Positions 17,490 to 26,316 of a stretch of 64,000 bases of DNA are shown here, in pieces. Numbering within the stretch: position 1 is the stretch's first letter; each line of letters opens with the position of its first letter. This DNA comes from Microbacterium galbinum (GTDB lineage: Bacteria > Actinomycetota > Actinomycetes > Actinomycetales > Microbacteriaceae). The notes beneath the pieces are model-generated. The model ran no database searches. It was not told the origin of the DNA and saw nothing but the letters and a program-made list of their open reading frames with translations. Where the stretch lies: assembly GCF_023091225.1 (NCBI RefSeq), contig NZ_JAHWXM010000001.1:992001-1056000 (forward strand), in the 5' to 3' direction. Position numbers and translations under genes: made by a program.

Positions 17490-17870
17490 CTTCTCCGCCT
17501 CCGTGGCGACGGGCACCGACCGGAACGACGGCCACGCGATGACGACGAGAACGATCGCGGCGATCAGGTACGTCCAGATCTGTCCCGCGAGCGTGTTCTC
17601 GACGACGACGGATCCGCCGGGGCCCCGGCCGGAGATCAAGAGCAGCATGCCCACCATCCCGAGGCCGGCCGCGACGGCGGCGCCGCGGTCGTGGGTGAGC
17701 ACGCGGATGGCGACGAGGATCGCCGCGCACGCGATCGCTCCGACGATCATGCCGGTCGGGATCGGACCCCAGGTCTGGCTGTGCGCGATCGTTCCGGCGA
17801 CACCGTAGACGCCACCGACCAGGGCCGAGGCCACCCACGACAGAACTCTCGACAACCGACTCACGCCCAC
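17487..17870 (-). CDS. Small membrane protein, DUF6113-like
   Basis: A 127-residue protein with four probable membrane helices and no polar catalytic motif. It resembles small integral membrane proteins annotated as DUF6113 in Microbacteriaceae; that assignment is from memory and only moderate. GTG 17870 is chosen over GTG 17864 because TAGGAT plus a six-base spacer points to it. Function unknown; it precedes fdxA and dapC on the same strand. Confidence 0.7.
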   Translation of the reverse strand: MGVSRLSRVLSWVASALVGGVYGVAGTIAHSQTWGPIPTGMIVGAIACAAILVAIRVLTHDRGAAVAAGLGMVGMLLLISGRGPGGSVVVENTLAGQIWTYLIAAIVLVVIAWPSFRSVPVATEAEK

Positions 17871-17876
17871 CCTCCG

Positions 17877-17882
17877 ATCCTA
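17877..17882 (-). promoter_or_regulatory. -10 hexamer TAGGAT of the DUF6113-like gene
   Basis: TAGGAT, spacer CGGAGG, GTG 17870. Confidence 0.5.
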
Positions 17883-17889
17883 CGCGCGG

Positions 17890-18204
17890 TCAGGCCGCGA
17901 GTCCGAACAGACGCAGGAGGGCAGCGGTGAGCGCCGCCGCGAACACCACGACGAGGAAGGACTGCCGCAGCCACAGCAGACCCGCCGCGACGAGCAGAGC
18001 GGGCACGCGCGCATCGACGACGATCGCCTGACCGTCGCCCAGCGTCTGCACCGCGACGAGCGCCGCGAGCAGGGCGACGGTCAGCAGGTCGGAGATACGC
18101 GCGGGTCGGGGCGCCTCGAGCACCTTCGGCGGCACGAGGTATCCGACGGCCTTCAGCGACAGGCAGACGAGAGCCGCCAGCAGGATCGCACTCCACAGTG
18201 TCAT
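17890..18204 (-). CDS. azlD: Branched-chain amino acid exporter small subunit AzlD
   Basis: A 104-residue AzlD-family protein with four hydrophobic helices. AzlC and AzlD together export branched-chain amino acids, or in some bacteria other amino acids. Its ATG overlaps the azlC stop (ATGA), as usual for this pair. Confidence 0.88.
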   Translation of the reverse strand: MTLWSAILLAALVCLSLKAVGYLVPPKVLEAPRPARISDLLTVALLAALVAVQTLGDGQAIVVDARVPALLVAAGLLWLRQSFLVVVFAAALTAALLRLFGLAA

Positions 18205-18920
18205 GACTCCCCCTTCTCATCGGCATCCGCTGCGCGGCCGTCGGATGCCGGGCGCCCCAGCCAGTTGAACCACCCGACGATCACGGCTACGAGGGCCGCG
18301 ACGAGCACCGGCAGACCGGGGAGGAGGAAGGGCGTGAGCGCCGCGGCGACGACGGCGGCGGCGATCCCGACCGCGATCGCCTGGCGTTGCTGCAGGCGCG
18401 GCCACAGCAGCGCCAGGAAGGCGGCCGCCGCGGCGGCATCCAGCCCCCAGTCCTTCGGATCGCCGAGCACGTTGCCGACGAGGGCGCCGATGAGGGTGGT
18501 GATGTTCCAGCCGACGAAGATCCCGATGCCGGTGACCCAGAATCCGACCCGGCGCAGGCGCGGATCGCTCTGGGCGATCGCCACCGCCGTCGATTCGTCG
18601 ATCGTGAAGTGGGCGGCCAGCGCACGGGTCGCGGGCCCTCCCCCGATGACCGGCGACATGCGCATGCCGTAGGCGACGTTGCGCACGCCGAGGAGGACGG
18701 CCGAGGCGATCGCCGAGGGGAGCGCCGTGACACCGCCGGCCGCGAAGACCCCGACGAAGGCGAACTGCGATCCTCCCGTGAACATGAGCAGGCTCAGCAC
18801 GCAGGTCTGCCAGACGTCGAGCCCGGCGGCGACGGCGAGGGCACCGAACGAGATGCCGTACGCGCTCGTCGCCAGTACGACGCCGAGGGCCTCGCGCCAG
18901 ACCTCGCGCTCGGCGGTCAC
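18201..18920 (-). CDS. azlC: Branched-chain amino acid exporter large subunit AzlC
   Basis: A 239-residue membrane protein with the family signature LATSAYGISFGALAVAAG and the typical MFTGGSQFAFVG loop. It forms the main body of the AzlCD exporter. GTG 18920 is preferred because GAGGGG lies eight bases upstream; an in-frame GTG at 18959 is the alternative. The divergent XRE-cupin gene probably controls it through the palindrome between them. Confidence 0.87.
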   Translation of the reverse strand: MTAEREVWREALGVVLATSAYGISFGALAVAAGLDVWQTCVLSLLMFTGGSQFAFVGVFAAGGVTALPSAIASAVLLGVRNVAYGMRMSPVIGGGPATRALAAHFTIDESTAVAIAQSDPRLRRVGFWVTGIGIFVGWNITTLIGALVGNVLGDPKDWGLDAAAAAAFLALLWPRLQQRQAIAVGIAAAVVAAALTPFLLPGLPVLVAALVAVIVGWFNWLGRPASDGRAADADEKGES

Positions 18921-18968
18921 GGGGCGATCCCCTCGCGCACCGTTCGCTGCAATGAACACATGACCATC

Positions 18969-18997
18969 ATTCTGAACATTCAGGGACGACTAGTCAA
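18969..18997 (-). promoter_or_regulatory. azlCD promoter
   Basis: TTGACT at 18997-18992 and CAGAAT at 18974-18969 are 17 bases apart. The -35 lies in one arm of the palindrome. Confidence 0.6.
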
Positions 18998-19014
18998 GCG
19001 AACGATCGTTTGAC
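18993..19014. promoter_or_regulatory. 22-bp palindromic operator between azlC and the XRE regulator
   Basis: GTCAA and TTGAC form the outer arms around GCGAACGATCGT; 18 of 22 positions are symmetric. It covers the azlC -35 box and touches the regulator's -10 box, so one bound dimer could control both genes. Confidence 0.65.
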
Positions 19015-19019
19015 ATGAT
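19014..19019 (+). promoter_or_regulatory. -10 hexamer CATGAT of the XRE-cupin gene
   Basis: CATGAT, spacer GAACAC, ATG 19026; leaderless geometry. Confidence 0.45.
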
Positions 19020-19025
19020 GAACAC

Positions 19026-19574
19026 ATGGAGGATCTCCGCGCCCGCATCGCCCGCACGCTGCGCCGGGAGCGTGAAGCCGCAGCCCTCTCGGTCTCGGAA
19101 CTCGCTCGGCGCGCCGGCGTCTCGAAGGCCACCGTGTCGCAGCTCGAGAGCGGAGCCGGAAACCCGAGCGTCGAGACCCTCTGGGCGCTCGGCGTCGCAC
19201 TCGACGTGCCGTTCGCCGTCTTCGTCGACCCGCCCCAGAGCGGGCCCACGCTCATCCGCCGGGAGGATCTCAGCGGCGTCCCGTCCTCGGCCGCCGCGTA
19301 CAGCGCCACCCTGCTGGCCGCTTCCCCGCCCGGCGCACGGCGCGACCTGTACCTGATCTCCGCCGAACCGGGCCAGGCCCGACGCTCCGATCCGCACCAC
19401 CCCGGGACCATCGAGCACGTGGTGCTGATCTCGGGGCAGGCGAAGGTCGGCCCCGCCGAGGCCGCCGCACTGCTGAACCCGGGCGACTACCTCACCTACC
19501 CGGGCGACGCCCCGCACGTGTTCGAGGCCACGGCCCCGAGCACGAGCGCCGTGCTGATCTCCGAGCTGCGCTGA
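19026..19574 (+). CDS. XRE-family regulator with C-terminal cupin domain
   Basis: A 182-residue transcription factor. Residues 6-62 are an XRE helix-turn-helix (LSVSELARRAGVSKATVSQLESG). Residues about 105-180 are a small cupin (HHPGTIEHVVLI, then GDYLTYPGDAPHVFEA), the usual ligand-binding part. It is divergent from azlCD with 105 bases between starts, so it probably senses an amino acid and represses or activates the exporter and itself. Confidence 0.88.
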   Translation: MEDLRARIARTLRREREAAALSVSELARRAGVSKATVSQLESGAGNPSVETLWALGVALDVPFAVFVDPPQSGPTLIRREDLSGVPSSAAAYSATLLAASPPGARRDLYLISAEPGQARRSDPHHPGTIEHVVLISGQAKVGPAEAAALLNPGDYLTYPGDAPHVFEATAPSTSAVLISELR

Positions 19575-19577
19575 GGA

Positions 19578-21215
19578 TCAGTCCGACGCGGCCACGGGCG
19601 ACGGATCCGGGATCTCCTCCGGCTTGTAGCGCGGCAGTCGGGAGGCCGGGAGGATCGCCAGGGCGCTGATCCCGGCGAGCACGAGCAGCCCGAGCCGCAG
19701 CGTCGACAGACGGGACTCCTCGTTGACGGCCACGGCGGCGTCGACCTGGGCGGGCGTCGCGTCGGTGCGCTCGAGCACCACGCGCAGGTCGTCGTTGCTC
19801 ACGAAGTTCACGCTGTCGAGATCGACCTGCGCGACGAGCGCCGGCGGCAGCTCCGGATGCTCCACGACCGCGCGCCCGACGCTCAGCCCCAGCAGAGAGA
19901 CGAGCAGCGCACCCGCGACCGCCGTGCCCACCGCCGACGCGAGGTTCTGGGTCGTGCCCCGCAGCGATCCCACGTCACCCGCGAGCGACGACGGCGCCGC
20001 GGTGACGAGCACGTTGAAGACGAGGGTCACGAGCGCCCCCTGCCCGATCCCGAACACCACCAGACCGAGGATCGTCGGCAGCGTCTCCCAGTTGTTGTTC
20101 ACGACGAACGAGAGCCACACAAGGGCGCCGGTCGTGAGAAGGAATCCGAAGACGCCGATCACACGCGGCGGGTAGCGCTTGTAGAACCGCACGACGAGGG
20201 TCGCGGTGATGAACACGGTGAGGTTGAACGGCATCATCGCGATCGAGGTGTCGAAGGGAGTCCTCCCCTGCACGATCTGGATGTAGAGCGGGATCGTGAA
20301 GTTCACGCACGCCTCGAGTGCGACCACGATGAACATGGCGTATACCGCCGCGCGCTCCTTCGAGGAACGCAGGATGCTGAGGTCGATCAGCGGCACACGT
20401 CCCTCGGCGATCCGCCGACGCGTCCACAGGAAGAACCCCTGCCCCAGCACGACGCCGGCCACGATGAAGAGCGGTGCCGGGGAGAGCCCCAGGATGTCGA
20501 ACGGGGCCGCCTCCGTCGCCTCGATCGCTCCCCAGCCGTTGAGATTGTTGAAGCCGAGGGTGAGGAGCACGATCGCCGCGCCGATGAGGAGCGAGGCGAC
20601 GAGATCGATGCGGATGCCGGGGTCGCCGCGGTCTCCGCGCAGCGTGAAGCTGAAGGCGAAGACGAGCACGGCGATGCCGAGGACGATGAAGAACATCGGA
20701 CGCCACCCGACGAGAGTGCCGAGAGTGCCGCCGATGAGGAACGCGGTGACGCCGGAGATCGCCCGCGCCGAACCGATCGCGCCGATCGCCGTCGCCTGCT
20801 GGGCGCCGCGGTAGTTCTCGGCGATGAGCGCGACGATCGAGGGCACGATGATCGCCGCCGCGGCACCGGCCACCGCCTGACCCGCGATCGCCCATCCGAT
20901 GCTCGGGGCGATCAGCATGAGCACCGACGATGCCGCGAACAGCGCGATCACGACGCGGAAGATCAGCACCCATCCGACGCGCTGACCGAGCTTCGCACCG
21001 GTCATCACGAGCGCCGCGACGGCCAACCCGTACATGACGATCGTGGTGCTCGCGACCGTCGGCGGCACGCCGAACTCGCTCACCATCCCACCCAGCGAGA
21101 TGGGGAGCGCGGCGACGTTGAACGACATCAGCACCTGCGCCATGAACAGGCTGATCATGGGAAGCCAGGACGACTTCACGGCGACGGATGCGGTCTGCGG
21201 CGCGGACTCGGTCAT
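19578..21215 (-). CDS. MFS drug/metabolite exporter, DHA2-like (14 TM)
   Basis: A 545-residue major facilitator with about 14 hydrophobic helices and a large extracytoplasmic loop near the C-terminus (DLDSVNFVSNDDLRVVLERT). It fits the EmrB/QacA DHA2 group, proton-driven exporters. The loop between motifs A and C (TGAKLGQRVGWV; AIGSARAISGV) is diverged. Its ATG overlaps the glutaminase stop (ATGA), so the two are cotranscribed; a link to glutamate or GABA-like export is possible but unproven. Confidence 0.85.
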   Translation of the reverse strand: MTESAPQTASVAVKSSWLPMISLFMAQVLMSFNVAALPISLGGMVSEFGVPPTVASTTIVMYGLAVAALVMTGAKLGQRVGWVLIFRVVIALFAASSVLMLIAPSIGWAIAGQAVAGAAAAIIVPSIVALIAENYRGAQQATAIGAIGSARAISGVTAFLIGGTLGTLVGWRPMFFIVLGIAVLVFAFSFTLRGDRGDPGIRIDLVASLLIGAAIVLLTLGFNNLNGWGAIEATEAAPFDILGLSPAPLFIVAGVVLGQGFFLWTRRRIAEGRVPLIDLSILRSSKERAAVYAMFIVVALEACVNFTIPLYIQIVQGRTPFDTSIAMMPFNLTVFITATLVVRFYKRYPPRVIGVFGFLLTTGALVWLSFVVNNNWETLPTILGLVVFGIGQGALVTLVFNVLVTAAPSSLAGDVGSLRGTTQNLASAVGTAVAGALLVSLLGLSVGRAVVEHPELPPALVAQVDLDSVNFVSNDDLRVVLERTDATPAQVDAAVAVNEESRLSTLRLGLLVLAGISALAILPASRLPRYKPEEIPDPSPVAASD

Positions 21216-22231
21216 CGGGACTCCTCGGGGGCGGGTGGAGCGGCGGGTGCGGACGCGAACAGGTTGAGCCCGAGAGCCCGGGAGAGGTAGCCGATCGCGC
21301 GCTGCGAGCGCACGGAGTTGCCGGCATCGTCGAGACGCGGCGAGAAGCCCGCGACGGCGCCCTTGCCGGGGGCGACCGCGACGATGCCCCCGGAGACACC
21401 GGACTTGGCCGGGAGTCCGATCTCGAACAGCCATTCACCCGAGCGCTCGTACAGGCCGCTGGCGGCGACGACGGCGAGCGTGTCACGGCATACCTCGGCC
21501 GACACCACGCGCTGTCCGGTGAGGGGATTGACGCCGCCGTCGGCCAGGGTGGCCCCCATGACCGCCAGATCGTGCGCGCTCACCGTGAGAGCGCACTGGC
21601 GGGTGTAGACGTCGACGACCTCGTCGGAGTCTCCCTCGAGGCGTCCATAGCTGGTGAGCAGGCGCCCGAGCGCTCGGTTGCGGTCGTTCGTACGCGCCTC
21701 GGAGGCGTAGACGACGCCGTCGAGTCCGAGAGCGCGGCCTGCGAACGCCGACAGACCCTCACGGACGCGCTCCCACTGCTCGGCGGACGTCTCCCCCGGC
21801 ATGAGCGCGGTGGTGGCGATCGCGCCGGCGTTGACCATGGGGTTCATGGGATGCCCGGCGTTCAGCTCGAGCGCCATCACCGAGTTGAAGGGAAGCCCTG
21901 TGTTGTTGACCCCGACGATCTCGCGGACGCGCTCGTGCCCGTGTTCCTGGATGGCGAGGGCGTAGACGAACATCTTCGAGATCGATTGGATCGAGAACGG
22001 ATGCTGCGCGTCGCCCGCGTCGTGCACTCCCCCGCCGACCTCGATGACGGCGAGCCCGAAGAGCTCGGGGTCGACCTCGGCGAGCACGGGGATGTAGTCG
22101 GCGACGATGCCGTCGGAATCCCGGGCGAAGCGCGCGTGCGCGTCACCGACCAGCCGCTCGACGTCTCGCCACCCGGGCAATGCCCCGGTCGAGACCTGCT
22201 GCGGGACGTGGTCCCATCCGGCGGTGTCCAC
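21212..22231 (-). CDS. glsA: Glutaminase
   Basis: A 339-residue serine-dependent glutaminase that hydrolyses glutamine to glutamate and ammonia. The beta-lactamase-like S-x-x-K pair is S83 and K86 in FSIQSISKMF, and NPMVNAGAI and the C-terminal SGVSGGI are present. GTG 22231 has GAGGAG seven bases upstream. It heads a two-gene operon with the MFS transporter. Confidence 0.94.
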   Translation of the reverse strand: MDTAGWDHVPQQVSTGALPGWRDVERLVGDAHARFARDSDGIVADYIPVLAEVDPELFGLAVIEVGGGVHDAGDAQHPFSIQSISKMFVYALAIQEHGHERVREIVGVNNTGLPFNSVMALELNAGHPMNPMVNAGAIATTALMPGETSAEQWERVREGLSAFAGRALGLDGVVYASEARTNDRNRALGRLLTSYGRLEGDSDEVVDVYTRQCALTVSAHDLAVMGATLADGGVNPLTGQRVVSAEVCRDTLAVVAASGLYERSGEWLFEIGLPAKSGVSGGIVAVAPGKGAVAGFSPRLDDAGNSVRSQRAIGYLSRALGLNLFASAPAAPPAPEESR

Positions 22232-22285
22232 GGGCTCTCCTCGCGTTCGACGACGCCCCAGCCGTCATTCGCCACGATAGCGCTC

Positions 22286-22322
22286 GAACGCCCCCGGTAG
22301 AAGGTGTCTACCGGGGGCGTTC
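22286..22322 (-). terminator. Strong stem-loop after the transglycosylase gene
   Basis: A perfect 16-bp stem (GAACGCCCCCGGTAGA and its complement) with a five-base loop, 17 bases after the transglycosylase stop. No clear T run follows. Confidence 0.75.
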
Positions 22323-22338
22323 GCGGGTGCCTGCGGGC

Positions 22339-23238
22339 TCAGTACCAGTTCATCGCCTGCGAGTGCCCCCACGCGCTGCACGGGGTGCCGTACACGGACG
22401 AGATGTATCCCAGACCCCAGGCGATCTGGGTCGCGGCATTGGTCTGCCAGTCGCTGCCCGCCGAGGCCATCTTGCTGCCGGGGAGCGCCTGCGGGATGCC
22501 GGTCGCGCCGCTCGGGTTGTAGGCCTGGTAGTTCCAGCTCGACTCCTTCTGCCACAGCGAACTCAGGCAGGAGAACTGGTCCTCTCCCCAGCCGTACTGG
22601 TCGGCCGCCATGACACGTGCGGTCGCCTTGGCCCCCTCGGGGGTGTTCGACGAGGCGAGCGCTGCAGCTGCCGCCTCGGCCTCTGCCTGCGCCTGCGCGG
22701 CGGCCGCGGCGGCCGCGTCGTCCGCCGCCTTCTTCTCCTGCGCCGTGGTGAACGCCGACTGGAGCGCTGCGGTCTGCTCGATCACCTTCTCGGTGTGCTG
22801 CTGGGCGATGACCGTGGTGAGAGTGAGCTCGATGGCCGGAACGGCCTTCCGACCGTCGAGGGTGTCGACATTGCTCTGCAACTGCGCGGTCTCGACGGCG
22901 GGGACGACTCCGCTCAGGTCGAAGCCTGCGGCGTCGATCTGGGCGGACAGCTGATCGGCGGCATCGATGGCATCAGTCGCGGCGGTCGCGGTCGCCGCGA
23001 CGTCGTCCGACGCCTCGACGGTCGTGGTGGTGCCGGTGGTCGCCGAGGGCGATGCGTCATCGGTCACGGTGGCGCCGGAGGCCGGGCCCGCGACGAGTCC
23101 GGCGGTCAGCGTGATGCCGAGCATCGCACCGACGGCGGTGCCGAGGAGCAGCAACGGCCGACGTGAGCGGACGGCGGAGTGGGCGGTGGCGGCCTCGAGG
23201 GCGCGCCGGGAAGCACGGGTGTTCTGAAGGTGAAGCAA
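22339..23238 (-). CDS. Secreted lytic transglycosylase-like protein
   Basis: A 299-residue exported protein. A basic N-terminus and hydrophobic segment (about 28-50) ending near PASGA form a signal peptide. A long alanine/glutamate-rich coiled segment (about 75-195) precedes a C-terminal SLT-like domain with CLSSLWQKESSWNYQAYN and GATGIPQALPG, where the glutamate in KESSW is the expected catalytic acid. It should cleave peptidoglycan outside the cell. The TTG at 23238 is the only plausible start in frame; no good Shine-Dalgarno is seen, so the start is uncertain. Confidence 0.82.
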   Translation of the reverse strand: MLHLQNTRASRRALEAATAHSAVRSRRPLLLLGTAVGAMLGITLTAGLVAGPASGATVTDDASPSATTGTTTTVEASDDVAATATAATDAIDAADQLSAQIDAAGFDLSGVVPAVETAQLQSNVDTLDGRKAVPAIELTLTTVIAQQHTEKVIEQTAALQSAFTTAQEKKAADDAAAAAAAQAQAEAEAAAAALASSNTPEGAKATARVMAADQYGWGEDQFSCLSSLWQKESSWNYQAYNPSGATGIPQALPGSKMASAGSDWQTNAATQIAWGLGYISSVYGTPCSAWGHSQAMNWY

Positions 23239-23374
23239 AGAATCGACTTTCGGGTCGTCGAGCGCCCGGACCTGCGGACAGGGCGGCTCATCGGGAGCCG
23301 ACTCATCGGACGCAAGTCATCGATTCTGTGTCATGTTTCTGAACGAACCCTCCGCAGAGCCTGGACGGAATATA
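23239..23374 (-). promoter_or_regulatory. Promoter and long leader of the transglycosylase
   Basis: TATATT at 23374-23369 is a likely -10, giving a leader of about 125 bases. The leader holds a GGCTC/GAGCC hairpin and three CGATGA repeats. I recognise no known riboswitch. Confidence 0.4.
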
Positions 23375-23393
23375 GGTCCCACCTGGGCTTTTC

Positions 23394-23438
23394 ATGAGAA
23401 AAGGGCCTCGCTGCCGCATTTCTGCGGAGCGAGGCCCT
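23394..23438 (-). terminator. Rho-independent terminator of typA
   Basis: AGGGCCTCGCT pairs with AGCGAGGCCCT, with an inner CCGC/GCGG pairing; on the minus strand CCCTTTTCTC follows, giving a T tract. Confidence 0.85.
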
Positions 23439-23458
23439 CTTATAGATCCTGTTCGGAC

Positions 23459-25372
23459 TCAGGCGTTGGCATCCTGACGCTTGAGGCGAGCGGTCTCGCG
23501 CGCACGCGTGTTGGCGTCGAGGTTCACCTTGCGGATGCGCACGGCCTCCGGCGTGACCTCGACGCATTCGTCGTCACGCGCGAACTCGAGGCTCTCCTCG
23601 AGCGTCAACTGACGCGGGGGCGTCATCGACTCGAACGAGTCGGAGCTCGCCGCACGCATGTTGGTGAGCTTCTTCTCCTTGGTGATGTTCACGTCCATGT
23701 CGTCGGCGCGCGAGTTCTCGCCGATGACCATGCCCTCGTAGACCTCGGCGGTCGGCTGCACGAAGAACGACATGCGCTCCTGCAGGGCGATCATGGCGAA
23801 CGGGGTGACGACACCCTGACGGTCGGCGACGATCGAGCCGTTCTGGCGGGTCGTGATGGATCCGGCCCAGGGCTCGTAGCCGTGCGAGATCGCGTTCGCG
23901 ATGCCGGTGCCGCGAGTCGTGGTGAGGAACTCGCTGCGGAAGCCGATGAGGCCGCGCGACGGGACGATGAACTCCATGCGCACCCAACCGGTGCCGTGGT
24001 TGGTCATGTTCTCCATGCGACCCTTGCGGTTCGCGAGGAGCTGGGTGATCGCGCCGAGGTGCTCCTCCGGCGTGTCGATCGTGAGGTGCTCGAAGGGCTC
24101 GTAGGTCTTGCCGTCGATCTTCTTCGTGACCACCTGCGGCTTTCCGACCGTGAGCTCGAAGCCTTCGCGACGCATGTTCTCGACGAGGATCGCGAGGGCG
24201 AGCTCACCGCGGCCCTGGACCTCCCAGGCATCCGGGCGTCCGATGTCGACGACCTTGAGCGAGACGTTACCGATGAGCTCCTTGTCGAGACGGTCCTTGA
24301 CCATGCGCGCCGTGAGCTTGTGGCCCTTGACCTTGCCCATCAGCGGCGAGGTGTTGGTGCCGATCGTCATCGAGATGGCGGGGTCGTCGACCGTGATCGC
24401 CGGGAGCGGGCGCACGTCCTCGGGGTCGGCGATCGTCTCGCCGATGGTGATGTTCTCGAAGCCCGCGATCGCGACGATGTCGCCCGGGCCCGCGGACTCG
24501 GCCGGGTAGCGCTCGAGCGCTCGGGTCATCAGCAGCTCGGTGATGCGGGCGTTGCTGGTGGTGCCGTCGGAGCGTACCCAGGCGACGGTCTGGCCCTTCT
24601 TCAGCGTGCCGTTGAAGACGCGCAGCAGCGCGAGGCGACCGAGGAAGGGGCTGGAGTCGAGGTTCGTGACCCACGCCTGCAGGGGCGCCTCGTCGTCGTA
24701 GGACGGAGCCGGGACGTGCTCGAGGATCGCCTCGAAGAGCGGCTCGAGGTCGTCGTTGTCGGGCAGCGAGCCGTCGGCGGGACGGTTCTGCGACGCCGCA
24801 CCGGCACGACCGGATGCGTAGACGACCGGCACGTCGAGCAGTGCGTCGACGTCGAGGTCGGGCACGTCGTCGACGAGGTCGGACGCCAGACCCAGCAGCA
24901 GGTCGTGGGCCTCCTCCTCGACCTCCGCGATGCGGGCGTCGGGGCGGTCGGTCTTGTTGACCAGCAGGATGACGGGGAGCTTGGCCTCGAGCGCCTTGCG
25001 CAGCACGAAGCGGGTCTGCGGGAGCGGGCCCTCGCTCGCGTCGACGAGCAGCACGACGCCGTCGACCATCGACAGGCCGCGCTCGACCTCACCACCGAAG
25101 TCGGCGTGACCCGGGGTGTCGATCACGTTGATCGTGATCTCCTTGCCGCCGGCGTGCTTGCCCTTGTAGGTGATCGCCGTGTTCTTGGCGAGGATCGTGA
25201 TGCCCTTCTCGCGCTCGAGGTCGTTCGAGTCCATCGCGCGCTCTTCGACGTGCGAGTGCTCACCGAACGAGCCGGTCTGGCGGAGCATCGCGTCGACAAG
25301 AGTGGTCTTGCCGTGGTCGACGTGAGCGACGATGGCGACGTTGCGGAGGTCAGAGCGGAGGGCGTGAGCCAT
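23459..25372 (-). CDS. typA: Ribosome-associated GTPase TypA/BipA
   Basis: A 637-residue translational GTPase. The G domain has [20 protein letters not shown] and NKTDRPD, and the C-terminal part has the BipA-specific region after residue 480. It binds 70S ribosomes and helps 50S assembly and stress adaptation. ATG 25372 follows TAGGAT plus six bases. The monocistronic unit is closed by a clear terminator. Confidence 0.96.
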   Translation of the reverse strand: MAHALRSDLRNVAIVAHVDHGKTTLVDAMLRQTGSFGEHSHVEERAMDSNDLEREKGITILAKNTAITYKGKHAGGKEITINVIDTPGHADFGGEVERGLSMVDGVVLLVDASEGPLPQTRFVLRKALEAKLPVILLVNKTDRPDARIAEVEEEAHDLLLGLASDLVDDVPDLDVDALLDVPVVYASGRAGAASQNRPADGSLPDNDDLEPLFEAILEHVPAPSYDDEAPLQAWVTNLDSSPFLGRLALLRVFNGTLKKGQTVAWVRSDGTTSNARITELLMTRALERYPAESAGPGDIVAIAGFENITIGETIADPEDVRPLPAITVDDPAISMTIGTNTSPLMGKVKGHKLTARMVKDRLDKELIGNVSLKVVDIGRPDAWEVQGRGELALAILVENMRREGFELTVGKPQVVTKKIDGKTYEPFEHLTIDTPEEHLGAITQLLANRKGRMENMTNHGTGWVRMEFIVPSRGLIGFRSEFLTTTRGTGIANAISHGYEPWAGSITTRQNGSIVADRQGVVTPFAMIALQERMSFFVQPTAEVYEGMVIGENSRADDMDVNITKEKKLTNMRAASSDSFESMTPPRQLTLEESLEFARDDECVEVTPEAVRIRKVNLDANTRARETARLKRQDANA

Positions 25373-25378
25373 GCAGGA

Positions 25379-25384
25379 ATCCTA
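25379..25384 (-). promoter_or_regulatory. -10 hexamer TAGGAT of typA
   Basis: TAGGAT, spacer TCCTGC, ATG 25372. Confidence 0.6.
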
Positions 25385-25462
25385 AGAAGAGGAGTGGGAG
25401 GAGTCGGGAAACCGACGTTCCAGGATAACGCACGCGCAGGACCCCCGGCTGAACGGAGGCCG

Positions 25463-25468
25463 TACCAT
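25463..25468 (+). promoter_or_regulatory. -10 hexamer TACCAT of the CPBP protease gene
   Basis: TACCAT, seven-base spacer, GTG 25476. Confidence 0.45.
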
Positions 25469-25475
25469 CGGAAAA

Positions 25476-26282
25476 GTGAGGCACGAAGACGCAGACCGAC
25501 CGCTCCCTGACCCGGCCTCCGAGCCCTCGGCGCGGCGGCTGTGGTGGGAGATCGCGATCGTGCTCGCGCTCGGTCTCGGCCAGTCGGCGATCTACGCGAT
25601 CGTCCAGCTCGCCTACCGGCTCACGGACGACACCCCGCTCGCCGATCAGACCGCGACGCTGAATCCCTCACGCAGCGACCGCGAGGTCTTCGACCTGATC
25701 TACCAGGTGCTGTCGATCGGCTTCTCGCTCGTACCGGTGCTGCTCGTCTGCTTCCTGCTCTGGCAGCACCGTCGACCGCACCTCGCCCGCCTCGGCCTCG
25801 ACGGCACACGCGTCGGCGTCGACATCGGCCGGGGCGCGCTCCTCGTGCTGGCCATCGGCATCCCGGGCCTCGGCCTGTACGTCGTCGGCCGGGCACTGGG
25901 TCTGTTCGTCGCGGTGAACCCGGGCGGACTCGACACCCACTGGTGGACGATCCCGATCCTGCTGCTGGCCGCCGCGCGAGCGTCGTTGCAGGAGGAGTTC
26001 GTCGTGCTCGGGTATCTCTTCGCCCGGCTCAAGCAGCTCGGATGGTCGCCCTGGACCATCATCATCGCGACCTCGGTGCTCCGGGCGACGTACCACCTCT
26101 ATCAGGGACCCGGGGCCTTCATCGGCAACCTCGCGATGGGGCTGCTGTTCGGCTGGCTGTTCCTGCGCACCGGACGCCTGCTGCCGTTCCTCGTCGCGCA
26201 CTTCCTGATCGACGCGACGGTGTTCGTCGGCTACCCGTGGGCGGCGGCGACGTGGCCGGCGCTCTTCGGCCTCCCGGGCTGA
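25476..26282 (+). CDS. CPBP-family intramembrane glutamic protease
   Basis: A 268-residue protein with about seven membrane helices. The Abi/CPBP motifs are visible: the paired glutamates in SLQEEFVVLGYL, RATYHLYQG with the conserved histidine, and AHFLIDATVF. The family includes Rce1-like proteases and bacteriocin self-immunity proteins. No bacteriocin gene is adjacent, so the substrate is unknown. Confidence 0.88.
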   Translation: MRHEDADRPLPDPASEPSARRLWWEIAIVLALGLGQSAIYAIVQLAYRLTDDTPLADQTATLNPSRSDREVFDLIYQVLSIGFSLVPVLLVCFLLWQHRRPHLARLGLDGTRVGVDIGRGALLVLAIGIPGLGLYVVGRALGLFVAVNPGGLDTHWWTIPILLLAAARASLQEEFVVLGYLFARLKQLGWSPWTIIIATSVLRATYHLYQGPGAFIGNLAMGLLFGWLFLRTGRLLPFLVAHFLIDATVFVGYPWAAATWPALFGLPG

Positions 26283-26316
26283 TCGCCCGAGAAGCCCCGG
26301 CGATCCGCGCCCGCGT

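Noticed and set aside
23239-23374. c-di-AMP (ydaO) riboswitch before the transglycosylase
   Set aside because: The characteristic ydaO sequence blocks are not visible.
25476-26282. Bacteriocin immunity locus around the CPBP protease
   Set aside because: No bacteriocin precursor or modification gene is adjacent.
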